A DNA stretch of 36,272 nucleotides from Candidatus Nanohalarchaeota archaeon (GCA_022729355.1 JALDAN010000007.1:1-36272), one strand, 5' to 3'; shown: positions 7,261 to 14,673, numbered from the stretch's first letter. A program made the numbers and translations. Notes: generated from the letters alone by a model not told the origin.

Positions 7261-7809
7261 ATGGTATTAGATGATTTATCAGATAAGGAACGTTACGGTG
7301 TAGCCGGTGCTTTTGTAGCGGCTATTGCGGTTTCGCTCGTAGTCGGTTTCGGCGCAGCTTCACTGGGCGATGATGATTTTTCAGCCCAGGAGCTTTCGGA
7401 GGAAGATGCTGAGACTCTAGCACAAGAACTGATGGATCAGGATGTAGCACAGCAGGAGGCACAGCTTTCACAGATTGCTCAGGAAGATGAAAATATTTCT
7501 GAAAACGATATTTCTGTGAGTGCTGATGTTGTAGAAGTTTCTGATAGTGATATTGGATCACTTTTCAGGGCAGAGATAAATGTTGAAGGAAATGTGCCTG
7601 ATCAGCAGGGAGAGATAGAGGAGTTTACTGAAGAACAGGAACTCTATCTTTCAAAGGATGGAAGATTTATTTTCCAGCCACCGATCGATCTAGAAGCACA
7701 GCAACAGGCAGCAGAGCCTCAGCCACAACCTGAAGCCCAGCCGGATCCAGAACAGGATCTTGAAGAGGAACTGGGAGATGACGTCGAAGGAGACGTGACC
7801 ATCGAATAA
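7261..7809 (+). CDS. membrane-anchored acidic Gln-rich protein
   Basis: Starting at the ATG at 7261 (MVLDDLSDKERYG), the protein has one N-terminal membrane helix (GVAGAFVAAIAVSLVVGFGA) and a long acidic, Gln-rich outside part ending in a Pro/Gln/Glu tail. An ATG at 7237 is also possible, but the TTAAAAA stretch at 7230-7236 would then be too close to be its TATA box. A middle section (SLFRAEINVEG, then ELYLSKDGRFIFQPPIDL) resembles the strand pattern that precedes the thioredoxin domain in archaeal exported DsbA-like proteins. No thioredoxin domain or CxxC follows. Function unknown. It contains no AGGCCT motif and ends just before a strong terminator. Confidence 0.6.
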   Translation: MVLDDLSDKERYGVAGAFVAAIAVSLVVGFGAASLGDDDFSAQELSEEDAETLAQELMDQDVAQQEAQLSQIAQEDENISENDISVSADVVEVSDSDIGSLFRAEINVEGNVPDQQGEIEEFTEEQELYLSKDGRFIFQPPIDLEAQQQAAEPQPQPEAQPDPEQDLEEELGDDVEGDVTIE

Positions 7810-7820
7810 AAACAATTTTC

Positions 7821-7857
7821 AGGCCTCCAACGTAGGAGGCCTTTCTTTTTTTATTTT
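7821..7857 (+). terminator. hairpin terminator from two AGGCCT copies
   Basis: AGGCCTCC at 7821-7828 and GGAGGCCT at 7835-7842 pair perfectly over 8 bp around a 6-base loop. A T-rich tract (TTCTTTTTTTATTTT) follows. Each arm contains an AGGCCT, so the iterated motif itself forms the stem. Confidence 0.75.
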
Positions 7858-7899
7858 AGTGGAAAGCTATTTGAAGATTTGAGGGTCTTTCCATAGATT

Positions 7900-8697
7900 A
7901 TGATTGAGGCCTTTCTTCCGGATACGCAGATGTATATCCAGTTGCTGAGATTTTTCGTTATACTTGTAGCAGGAATACTGTTCACTAGGCTTGTATTAAT
8001 GCCTGCAGCGCATAGAGCAGCTGCCAGAAGAAGTGAGGACAAACTATCGACACATTCCCTTGAGAATGTTGTGGGTCTTGCAGGCCTCTTCATGTCATTC
8101 ATTTTCGCATTACAGGGAGCACAGCTTGGAAATCTTGTAACAGTGCTGGGTGCTATAACTGCTGCGCTTACTGTTGCAGTAGGATTTGGTATGAGAGATC
8201 AGATAAGTAATGTTGTTGCTGGTTTCTTCATAATGACAGACAATCCTTTCGTCAAAGGCGACTACATCAGCGCAGGCGATTACGAAGGAGTAGTGAAGAA
8301 CATAGCTCTCCGCCACACAGTTATCAACGGATCTTCAAATGAAAAGGTGGTTTTGCCGAACGCTATGCTTACAACAAGCCCTATGCGTAACTTGACAAAG
8401 GGACGTAAAACAAAAGTGAAGTCAGAGTTCAAGATCCCTGTCAAGAAATCCGAAAAATTCGAGGAACTTGCTAAAAACAAGGCCTCGGAAGACGATAGAG
8501 TACTGAAAAAGCCGGAGCCAGCAACTTCCGTGAAAGCTTTGGAAGATGAAAAATCAGTTATAGGCCTTACTTACTGGATTCGTGAGTCGGATGATCTCAA
8601 AGGAGTAAGGAGTGATGTGACTCGGGAGATAATCGATGAAAGTATCAAGAAGAAGATTATAGCGGAAGAGAAGAAAGAGGAGAATAAAGATAACTAA
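7900..8697 (+). CDS. MscS-family mechanosensitive channel
   Basis: A 265-residue small-conductance mechanosensitive channel homologue that would release solutes on osmotic downshock, which fits a salt-adapted cell. Three membrane segments lie at about 12-35, 55-75 and 80-112. The pore helix is recognisable by its Ala/Gly pattern (GAITAALTVAVGFGMRDQIS). It is followed by VVAGFFIM and the beta-domain sequence NPFVKGDYISAGDYEGVV, then VVLPNAMLTTSPMRN. The C-terminal domain is short and ends in a Lys/Glu tail. It is close to E. coli MscS in size (286). It begins 43 bp after the terminator of the preceding gene, so it should have its own promoter. Confidence 0.9.
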   Translation: MIEAFLPDTQMYIQLLRFFVILVAGILFTRLVLMPAAHRAAARRSEDKLSTHSLENVVGLAGLFMSFIFALQGAQLGNLVTVLGAITAALTVAVGFGMRDQISNVVAGFFIMTDNPFVKGDYISAGDYEGVVKNIALRHTVINGSSNEKVVLPNAMLTTSPMRNLTKGRKTKVKSEFKIPVKKSEKFEELAKNKASEDDRVLKKPEPATSVKALEDEKSVIGLTYWIRESDDLKGVRSDVTREIIDESIKKKIIAEEKKEENKDN

Positions 8698-8713
8698 ATT
8701 CTTGCCAGATTTT

Positions 8714-9763
8714 CTAGAAAAGGAAGATAAGTAGTAGTGGCACGACTAAAAGCATTATTACGAAGATTATCAGGTATCTGTCCTCCATCATCAGTTTATC
8801 GAAGAATTTCTGAAGTAAGCTGTAGATTTTATCGTAGAAGATCAGTGCTATAATTGTTGTAACTGTTACTGTTACCGTGAGCACGAGTACAGCTTTCATG
8901 CCTTCTGGAGATCCAATTATTATAGCTGCCATTATTGAACTTATCATAGTAGTAAGATTGGCTCCCATCAAGTAGGGAATAATTTCACGTCTTTTGAAGT
9001 AGCCTCTATTGTACAGAGGAACTATAATACCTACTGAAAGAGCTACGCTAGTAGTCAACAAAGTTATAAGAGCTCCAAGAGCGAATGAGACCCATTTATT
9101 ACCGAATTTAAATCTTAGATACTTTGAACGAAACTTTTCACCGCTTATATCTTGAAAGGCCTTATCAAATAGCTGTAGACTTAAAACAATTATTACAATA
9201 GAGGAGAGGAAAAGCATTGCAGGAGAAAGCAGTGAAGCGAAAAGATCTACTAAAGGCCTAAAAATAACATCTAGACCATAAGTCAGCCATTGAGGTCCTT
9301 GTACTTCTAGAAACCTCATTTCAAAGTTGCTTATGAGCAGATAACCAAGTATTATTGCCGGGACGTATACTATGTATGTAGTGAGGAACTGTAGTATTCC
9401 TATTGAGCAGGAGTCCTTCAAGTCGTCGCTCTGACCCCTCATGTATTCCAGGAGACCTATAAATACTACAATGAATGCTGCTCCAAGTCTTGATCCCGAT
9501 ACCATCATGAAAGTGTTGACTGCATCTATGAGGCCTGCCTCAAGAAATGCTATTCCTATGGCTGCGGATGTTGCGCCGTTGAGGACTATGTATGCGAGCA
9601 TCCATCCCGTTCCAAGTGCTGATAGTTCTCCTGTGACCAGTGTCTCAACGAGGCCTTCAAGTAATTGTGCCAGTGCGTCTGTAGATTCTCCAAGAAGCTG
9701 CAGGCCAAATATAAAAGCGAAAATTGATAATGAAGCAATTAAGAGTCTTCGAGTTTTGGCCAT
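8714..9763 (-). CDS. Na/Pi-cotransporter-like membrane protein
   Basis: A 349-residue polytopic membrane protein with the two-repeat layout of the Na/Pi cotransporter family. Repeat 1 is GWMLAYIVLNGATSAAIGIAF followed by SRLGAAFIVV. Repeat 2 is GALITLLTTSVALSVGIIVP, then REIIPYLMGANLTTMISS. The family's usual QSSS-type signature is replaced by GATSAA and LTTSVA, and GTT by LTT, so the ion or substrate may differ. About eight to ten helices are visible, the last at the extreme C-terminus. It converges on the MscS-like gene (16 bp gap) and is divergent from the PH-like gene. It could be a transporter of unknown substrate rather than phosphate. Confidence 0.7.
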   Translation of the reverse strand: MAKTRRLLIASLSIFAFIFGLQLLGESTDALAQLLEGLVETLVTGELSALGTGWMLAYIVLNGATSAAIGIAFLEAGLIDAVNTFMMVSGSRLGAAFIVVFIGLLEYMRGQSDDLKDSCSIGILQFLTTYIVYVPAIILGYLLISNFEMRFLEVQGPQWLTYGLDVIFRPLVDLFASLLSPAMLFLSSIVIIVLSLQLFDKAFQDISGEKFRSKYLRFKFGNKWVSFALGALITLLTTSVALSVGIIVPLYNRGYFKRREIIPYLMGANLTTMISSIMAAIIIGSPEGMKAVLVLTVTVTVTTIIALIFYDKIYSLLQKFFDKLMMEDRYLIIFVIMLLVVPLLLIFLF

Positions 9764-9845
9764 GGAAAAGAATTATACAGGTAAGATGATAAATCAAATG
9801 TAATAGATAAACCAATAGAACGAACTTGAGGCCTAATATAATATC

Positions 9846-10367
9846 ATGACCGACTTCGAGAAAGAACCGACTGAAGAAGAAAAGAAAGACTTCGAAAAAT
9901 TAGAAAGAATTGGAGAAGCAGAGGTTGATGAATACTCCGGCCTTCAGGAGCGTCTGGGCCCGAAAGAGAAAGTTTTGATGCTTTCCACTGCAGAAATGGA
10001 GGAAGACAACAAATCAATTATCTGCCTGACAAATCAACGGATAATCATATTTAACTCAGATAAGTCACGTCTACTGGGCAAGAGAAACCGTTTCGAAGAT
10101 GTCAGACTTGAGAATATCATGGACATAGAAGTGGAGGAAAGAAAAGGATTTGACGTTGTCCGTATAGAGACAGAGGAAAAAGAAAGAAAGCTTATGGCGC
10201 CTGAAGGGAAGGGAGTAAAGATATCAGGCCTTATCAGAGAACAGCAGGAAGCACAGAGACACGATCCTGCTGAGCAACTGGAAAAAATAGGGAAAGAACG
10301 TGAAAGAGGGAATATTACAGAAGAAGAGTATCAGGATAAGAAAGACGAACTAATGGACAGGATATAG
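9846..10367 (+). CDS. PH-like domain protein with SHOCT tail
   Basis: A 173-residue soluble acidic protein. Residues of about 45-130 (KVLMLSTAEM, then IICLTNQRIIIFN, then VRLENIMDIEVEERKG) follow the strand pattern of bacterial PH-like domains of the YokE/bPH type, in which a treated ligand strand is followed by a T/N-x-R-I-I-I strand. The C-terminus (DPAEQLEKIGKERERGNITE and on to LMDRI) is a typical SHOCT motif, a short helical pair found at the ends of many proteins and thought to mediate oligomerisation. No enzymatic residues are seen. It lies 82 bp from a divergent membrane-protein gene and converges on the next gene. Confidence 0.75.
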   Translation: MTDFEKEPTEEEKKDFEKLERIGEAEVDEYSGLQERLGPKEKVLMLSTAEMEEDNKSIICLTNQRIIIFNSDKSRLLGKRNRFEDVRLENIMDIEVEERKGFDVVRIETEEKERKLMAPEGKGVKISGLIREQQEAQRHDPAEQLEKIGKERERGNITEEEYQDKKDELMDRI

Positions 10368-10371
10368 GCCT

Positions 10372-10806
10372 TCAGCCTTCAGGATTCTTTTCAACCATTT
10401 TCTCAAGCTCCTCTCGGGCAGCTTTTTTACTGGAGTAACCGTACTTCGGCAGATCAAGATCATGATTCAGGCCCTCCACTTTAACAGTCCAGAAGCCGGC
10501 ATCACTTTTTACTAGTTCTGCAGAGGCCTCTGTGTCGCTGTGCACGAATTTATCCTCCTGTTTTTCTTTCCATTCTCCTATTTTCCGGATATCTTTTGCG
10601 TAGCTGGCGTACTCTCTGTCACCGGGCTTTGAGATGAGAAAATGCTTGGCATCTTCCTCATCGAATAACTGATACCTCCCTCCATTAGGGCCTCTGATTA
10701 TAACTGCCTCCTCCTTGACTTCCTCGACTATTAGAGGCTTTGATCTGCCGTCGAAAAGTACTTTGTCTCCCCTTTCAAGGTTGGCGATATCTTCTATTTT
10801 TTCCAT
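10372..10806 (-). CDS. SH3-like barrel hypothetical protein
   Basis: A 144-residue acidic cytoplasmic protein. The N-terminal 50 residues (LERGDKVLFDGRSKPLIVEE, then AVIIRGPNGGRYQLFDE) have the look of a small SH3-like barrel seen in many haloarchaeal hypothetical proteins. The remainder contains a charged middle and an alpha/beta C-terminus (AGFWTVKVEGLNHDLDLPKYG followed by a Lys/Glu helix). No catalytic motif is seen and no function is proposed. It starts 25 bp from the operator of the divergent secreted-protein gene. It converges on the PH-like gene with a 4-bp gap. Confidence 0.6.
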   Translation of the reverse strand: MEKIEDIANLERGDKVLFDGRSKPLIVEEVKEEAVIIRGPNGGRYQLFDEEDAKHFLISKPGDREYASYAKDIRKIGEWKEKQEDKFVHSDTEASAELVKSDAGFWTVKVEGLNHDLDLPKYGYSSKKAAREELEKMVEKNPEG

Positions 10807-10830
10807 CTTTGATCAGATTACGTATTTTTT

Positions 10831-10848
10831 GTTCGATGGTTACCGAAC
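10831..10848. promoter_or_regulatory. GTTCGA-N6-CCGAAC operator, copy 2
   Basis: GTTCGA, TGGTTA, CCGAAC: the same repeat as at 6529 with one mismatch in the right arm. It ends 11 bp before the TATA box at 10860, the same distance as at copy 1. Confidence 0.55.
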
Positions 10849-10859
10849 ACTTTCAATGG

Positions 10860-10868
10860 TTTATATAT
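10860..10868 (+). promoter_or_regulatory. TATA box for the 10895 gene
   Basis: TTTATATAT lies 26 bp before the ATG at 10895. This spacing points to a leaderless mRNA and selects 10895 over the in-frame GTG at 10877. Confidence 0.65.
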
Positions 10869-10894
10869 GAGATGACGTGCCATATATTTTTAGT

Positions 10895-11443
10895 ATGAGA
10901 CGTTTTTTGCTACTGATGGTTTCAATGCTGCTTGTGGCTGGCTCAGCTATAGCTGTAGTTAATGGTCCAGAGGCTCCGGATAACGGGGCTGCTATTACTG
11001 CAGCTCCCGATACGTCCGACGTAGTGACTGAGAACGGGACTGACTGGAGTGCTTCACTTGAGAACCAGAACAGCTCCTGCATGGACTCAAATGCAACTAC
11101 AGGAGTAGAGCTGGGAGAATTCAGTGAGGAAAACGAATCCTACACTGTAGAATACAGTGGAGCTCTACAGACAAGTAATCCATGCGTAACTTTCGAAATA
11201 GACGTTTCGCAGCCTGAAGAAGACGTATACCGTATCACGCTTGAACATGTACAAGGAGATGAACCATGCGTTGAATGCGTTGGAATCAGGAACATCGAAG
11301 GAGAATTTACAGCTGAAGGAGAATATCGTCTAGAAATAGTCAGAGATAATGAGACACTCGCAGAAGCACAGACACCAGAGTACGAAGAAACAGAGCCAAC
11401 TCGAAGCCTGTGGCAGAGATTTCTGGCAATCTTCGGCCTGTAA
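10895..11443 (+). CDS. secreted Cys-containing acidic protein
   Basis: From the ATG at 10895 (MRRFLLLMVSMLLVAGSAIA) the protein has a clear Sec signal peptide, then about 160 acidic residues. Cysteines appear as SSCMDS, SNPCVTF and EPCVECVG, so one or two disulfides are likely outside the cell. A DsbB homologue is encoded 1 kb downstream. The sequence ends with a short amphipathic stretch (SLWQRFLAIFGL) that may sit on the membrane. I do not recognise the family. It contains no AGGCCT. The promoter has the GTTCGA operator, which links it to the regulator gene that it converges on. Confidence 0.7.
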   Translation: MRRFLLLMVSMLLVAGSAIAVVNGPEAPDNGAAITAAPDTSDVVTENGTDWSASLENQNSSCMDSNATTGVELGEFSEENESYTVEYSGALQTSNPCVTFEIDVSQPEEDVYRITLEHVQGDEPCVECVGIRNIEGEFTAEGEYRLEIVRDNETLAEAQTPEYEETEPTRSLWQRFLAIFGL

Positions 11444-11469
11444 AGAAACACAACTTCTTCAAAAACAAA

Positions 11470-11483
11470 TTTATTTCTTTTTT
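11470..11483 (+). terminator. T-tract terminator
   Basis: A T-rich run (TTTATTTCTTTTTT) begins 26 bp after the stop of the 10895 gene, between two convergent genes. T-tracts of this kind are enough for termination in many archaea; no strong hairpin is seen. Confidence 0.4.
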
Positions 11484-12042
11484 ATCCTAATTTACGGAGC
11501 ACATAGCTGTATAGCAGCATAAGTACAGCCATGAATAGAAGTCCGAAACCTATGACAAATACAGTTATATCAAGTGCCGAGAACTGCGAGGCCTCGACTG
11601 CTGTAGGAGCAGCTTCTTCTGCTTCCAGCATCATATCACTGCCTGCATCATCAAGCTGTGATAATTGATCCGCAGGGAACAGTGAGTTGCCGATTATAAA
11701 TGCTCCTAGCAGAGATGAGAAAGCAGTTGATACCACTGAGAACTTGACTTTTCTTTCCCGGCCTTCTACGATTGCGCGGGCCTTGTCTGTAGGCCTGTAG
11801 ACTACTCTGCGGCGGCCTTCCACATCATCCTTTTCGAGTAGGCCTGATTCCGTGAGTACTTGTAGATGGCTTGAAACAGTGGATTTGCTTTTATCCAGTT
11901 CCTTGGAAAGGCCTGTAGTAGTTGCCTCTTCCTCAAGTACTTGGTTAAGTATCTCGAGTCTTGTCGCCGATGCCAGGGCCTTCACGGATTTGAAGTCAAG
12001 ATCCATTATACTATCAAGATGTTCAGTTGATTTTTTTATCAT
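11482..12042 (-). CDS. membrane-anchored ArsR-like HTH regulator
   Basis: A 186-residue protein with a winged helix-turn-helix at about 17-92: LASATRLEILNQV, recognition helix KSKSTVSSHLQVL at 51-63, then the wing EGRRRVVYRP. This is followed by two membrane helices (about 101-122 and 157-181) joined by an acidic loop that would lie outside the cell. The layout is that of a one-component regulator tied to the membrane, able to sense an envelope signal and bind DNA. It lacks the metal-binding cysteines of classical ArsR. A perfect GTTCGA-N6-TCGAAC repeat lies 10 bp upstream of its start, so self-regulation is likely. Its targets are inferred from the same repeat at two nearby envelope genes. 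Confidence 0.8.
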   Translation of the reverse strand: MIKKSTEHLDSIMDLDFKSVKALASATRLEILNQVLEEEATTTGLSKELDKSKSTVSSHLQVLTESGLLEKDDVEGRRRVVYRPTDKARAIVEGRERKVKFSVVSTAFSSLLGAFIIGNSLFPADQLSQLDDAGSDMMLEAEEAAPTAVEASQFSALDITVFVIGFGLLFMAVLMLLYSYVLRKLG

Positions 12043-12051
12043 ATTCTTTCT

Positions 12052-12069
12052 GTTCGATTAAAGTCGAAC
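12052..12069. promoter_or_regulatory. GTTCGA-N6-TCGAAC operator, copy 3
   Basis: GTTCGA, TTAAAG, TCGAAC: a perfect repeat in the divergent region between the HTH regulator and the GIY-YIG gene. A TATA-like CTTTAAT on the minus strand lies inside the repeat, so a bound protein would block the regulator's own promoter. Confidence 0.65.
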
Positions 12070-12114
12070 AAATGGATGTAAAAAATCGAGGCCTCCAGAG
12101 AATAACAGAACGAT

Positions 12115-12480
12115 ATGAAAGGTGTCTACGCCGTATTCCTATATCTGGAAGAATCAAAGAGTATAGAGATAGGAGCAAAAGGAGAGATAGATTTCAAGGC
12201 AGGAGTATACGTCTACATCGGCTCAGCGATGAACGGTGTGGAGAATCGATTGAAAAGGCATTACTCCAGTGAGAAAAACAATTACTGGCATATCGACTAC
12301 TTTACGGATGAGGCCTCTCCGTTTTACTGGCTGGCCTTCCCTCTCTCGTCCAGATACGAGTGTGTACTGGCGGAGGCCTGTGAAGATGAAGGAGTCGAGA
12401 TAGAAGGTTTTGGTGCTTCAGACTGTGACTGCAGTGCGCATCTGTTCTATTTGCCGTCGGCGTGCAAACAAGTTATTTAA
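12115..12480 (+). CDS. GIY-YIG domain protein (DUF123 type)
   Basis: A 121-residue protein of the archaeal DUF123 branch of the GIY-YIG nuclease fold. GVYAVFL at 3-9 and YIGSAM at 34-39 are the two signature strands. R46 (VENRLKRHY), H59 (YWHIDY), the Glu/Cys of YECVLAEA and the terminal GFGASDCDCSAHLFYL complete the family pattern. Homologues are common in archaea and some bacteria, and their biochemical role is not established. It is divergent from the HTH regulator and only 2 bp upstream of dsbB, so the two are probably one transcript. Confidence 0.88.
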   Translation: MKGVYAVFLYLEESKSIEIGAKGEIDFKAGVYVYIGSAMNGVENRLKRHYSSEKNNYWHIDYFTDEASPFYWLAFPLSSRYECVLAEACEDEGVEIEGFGASDCDCSAHLFYLPSACKQVI

Positions 12481-12482
12481 TT

Positions 12483-13037
12483 ATGAAAGATTACTTTCTT
12501 GTTATGAGATTTTTTGTTGAGATTTTGGCGCATCTCGTACTTTTCCTGAACATCACTGTTATGACTTATGCAGGTATCAAACTTGTTCAGAAGTTCTTCT
12601 CCACCCCTGTAGATGATTACGTGGAGGCCTTCGAGTCGTTTATTGATTCGCGTTACAGGGAGCTTGCGCTTCTGACGGCGCTGGTTTCTACTTCGGGAAG
12701 CCTCTTCCTTTCACAGGTCATGGGTTGGACTCCTTGTGATCTCTGCTGGTATCAGAGAATCTTCATGTATCCGCTAGTCGTAATATTTGCCAGCTCACTG
12801 TTCTTCAACAACAAGAACGTGTCGGATTATGCGATTCCGATGACAGTAATCGGAGCTGGTATATCAATCTACCATTACTTTGTACAGGTGATGAGCGAGA
12901 TACAGTCAGGATGCGCTCCCGGAGGAGTTGATTGTAGTACAACACACACATTTTATTTTGACTACATGAGCATCCCGATCATGGCGCTTACAGGCTTCGT
13001 GATAATATTCATCCTCAGCTACAGGAACTGGGACTGA
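12483..13037 (+). CDS. dsbB: DsbB-like disulfide oxidoreductase
   Basis: A membrane enzyme that would re-oxidise a DsbA-like thiol oxidase, using quinone. From the ATG at 12483 the reactive pair is C85-C88 (TPCDLCWYQRI) and the second pair is C144 and C151 (SGCAPGGVDCS). Both lie in outside loops, as in DsbB/BdbC. Four core helices are visible, plus an extra N-terminal helix (VEILAHLVLFLNITVMTYAG) and a soluble linker. The frame could extend to a GTG at 12462, but the ATG just after the upstream stop is the better start. The extracytoplasmic Cys-containing proteins at 10895 and 35557 are possible substrates of the pathway. No DsbA is seen in the window. Confidence 0.88.
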   Translation: MKDYFLVMRFFVEILAHLVLFLNITVMTYAGIKLVQKFFSTPVDDYVEAFESFIDSRYRELALLTALVSTSGSLFLSQVMGWTPCDLCWYQRIFMYPLVVIFASSLFFNNKNVSDYAIPMTVIGAGISIYHYFVQVMSEIQSGCAPGGVDCSTTHTFYFDYMSIPIMALTGFVIIFILSYRNWD

Positions 13038-13041
13038 AAAA

Positions 13042-13515
13042 TCAATCCACAGGCCTCGCAGGAACACCAGCAACAAAAGAACCTTCAGATACATCATCTG
13101 TAACTACAGAACCTGCACCAACTTTCGCACCATCACCTATCTTTACACCAGGCAATACAGTGGAGTTGGCTCCGATCAAAACATTCTCTCCTAACTTCAC
13201 AGAGCCTTTACGGAACTCATCAGTAGTCGTTTCGTGTGCCAGAATCGTAGCACCATACCCAATAACCGAGCCTTCGCCGATCGAAATATCTTCCGGGAAG
13301 AATATATCGAACTGTGCTCCGAGGCCTATTGCAACATCTCTATCGATTTCAAGGCCTGTCAGATTCAGTAAATGATTCTTCAGCTTCAACGGAAGGAACT
13401 TGGAGGCCTGTATAATTACGATGTTGAATGTTGTCTTGATGATGCTGCAGTGATCTGTCCAGTGAAGAAGCGGATTGCCATCATGGTTCCAGGCCTCTAC
13501 TCTTCTATTAGACAT
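13042..13515 (-). CDS. hexapeptide-repeat acetyltransferase
   Basis: A 157-residue left-handed beta-helix acyltransferase of the maltose/galactoside O-acetyltransferase group, expected to move an acetyl group from acetyl-CoA to a sugar or similar acceptor. Hexapeptide repeats run from about residue 62 (IGLGAQFDI, ISIGEGSVIGYGATI, VLIGANSTVLPGVKIGDGAKVGAGSVV). The likely catalytic His is in LAHETTT near 93. The C-terminus VAGVPARPV is the family's usual end. The acceptor is unknown; a role in envelope glycan modification would fit the neighbourhood but is inference. It converges on dsbB with a 4-bp gap. Confidence 0.85.
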   Translation of the reverse strand: MSNRRVEAWNHDGNPLLHWTDHCSIIKTTFNIVIIQASKFLPLKLKNHLLNLTGLEIDRDVAIGLGAQFDIFFPEDISIGEGSVIGYGATILAHETTTDEFRKGSVKLGENVLIGANSTVLPGVKIGDGAKVGAGSVVTDDVSEGSFVAGVPARPVD

Positions 13516-13603
13516 AAATCATTGTTTAATCTCTGAACTGATTTATTCTTTCCTCTCATCTGAGAAATAGGGTTTTTGAATATGACCTGCGATATTGAGT
13601 GTT

Positions 13604-14347
13604 ATGGCTGATGGAGAGAGCATTAAAGCCGATCTACATATCCACTCAGATGCATCTCACGACTGCAATGAGCCGATAGAGCTGATTCTTGAGCACGCTG
13701 CAGACATAGATATAGATGCCATAGCTATAACAGATCATGACTCTATAGAAAACTCTCTCAAAGCCACAGAAAAGGCCTCAGAATACGGCTTAATCGGGAT
13801 TCCTGGCGTAGAAGTCTCAACGGCCGACGGCCATTTACTTGCTCTTGGAGTCCAGGAATGCCCGGAGAAGGGAAGGCCTTTCCACGAGACAGTTGAAAAG
13901 ATAAGAGAACTAGGAGGCCTCGCAGTAGTGCCTCACCCTTTTCAGAGGACGCGTCACGGCGTGAAAAAATCAGATATCAAGGACTGCGACGCAGTAGAAG
14001 TATACAATTCTTGGTCCTTTACAGGATGGAAAAACAAGAAGGCCCGTAAATTCGCAAAGAAGAATAATTATCCTGAAATAGCAGCAAGCGACGCACACTC
14101 TATAGGAATGATAGGACAGGCTTACACAGAAATAAATACGGCGTTCGCAGAAGAAGAATTTGAAGCCGAGGACGTACTTGCTGCAATAGAAACAGGATCG
14201 AATTATATGTACGGAAAGCGAAAGCCTGTTGCACTGAGTCTATGGGACTACGGAAAAGCACTTACAAAGAAAACAGTCTGGCTACTTAAAGAGACAGTAC
14301 TGCTCCCATTAGGCATCAAAAAATACTTCAATCGCTGGCTTGATTAG
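13604..14347 (+). CDS. PHP-domain phosphoesterase
   Basis: A PHP metal-dependent phosphoesterase related to the YciV/TrpH group, which acts on phosphate esters such as 3',5'-bisphosphonucleotides or RNA ends. Metal-binding motifs from the ATG at 13604 are DLHIHSDASHD (H12, H14), ITDHDS (D44, H45, D46), GVEVST (E70), VVPHPF (H111) and ASDAHS (D163, H165). A TTG at 13595 would add three residues. The C-terminal 45 residues contain a hydrophobic, basic stretch (TVWLLKETVLLPLGIKKYF) that may touch the membrane. The 3' end overlaps the convergent sufT-like gene by 4 bp. Confidence 0.88.
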   Translation: MADGESIKADLHIHSDASHDCNEPIELILEHAADIDIDAIAITDHDSIENSLKATEKASEYGLIGIPGVEVSTADGHLLALGVQECPEKGRPFHETVEKIRELGGLAVVPHPFQRTRHGVKKSDIKDCDAVEVYNSWSFTGWKNKKARKFAKKNNYPEIAASDAHSIGMIGQAYTEINTAFAEEEFEAEDVLAAIETGSNYMYGKRKPVALSLWDYGKALTKKTVWLLKETVLLPLGIKKYFNRWLD

Positions 14348-14673
14348 AATCCCTGCATACCCGGAAGATGCCCTAACTTTCCCCTACCTTCTTCAGACAC
14401 CATGTCAGGATTCCAGCGTGGCTCGAAAGTCAGTTCTACTTCTATATCAGCCTCTGAAAGGCCTTCAATCTTTCCTACTTCCCTCCGCACCATTTCATCA
14501 AAGATACCGTGAAGAGGACATCCAGGAGTAGTCAAAGTCATCAAGATATAGACTTCATCCTCCGATACATCCACTTCATATATCAGGCCTAAATCAACGA
14601 TATTGATATCCAGCTCAGGATCCATAACGTCCTTGAGCTTATCACGCACCTTCTCCTCAGTTACACCTTCCAT
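14344..14673 (-). CDS. SufT/MIP18-like Fe-S protein (DUF59)
   Basis: A 109-residue DUF59/MIP18 family protein, associated with maturation of Fe-S proteins. The family pattern is clear: DVMDPELDINIVDLGLIYEV at 15-34, then the MTLTTPGCPL strand with the conserved cysteine C52, then VELTFEPRW. The RWNPDMVSEEGRGKL end matches archaeal and PaaD-like members. The sufS-sufU and sufC genes lie 11-14 kb away, so the Fe-S genes here are scattered. It is divergent from the secreted protein at 14825 across a 151-bp intergenic region. Confidence 0.88.
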   Translation of the reverse strand: MEGVTEEKVRDKLKDVMDPELDINIVDLGLIYEVDVSEDEVYILMTLTTPGCPLHGIFDEMVRREVGKIEGLSEADIEVELTFEPRWNPDMVSEEGRGKLGHLPGMQGF

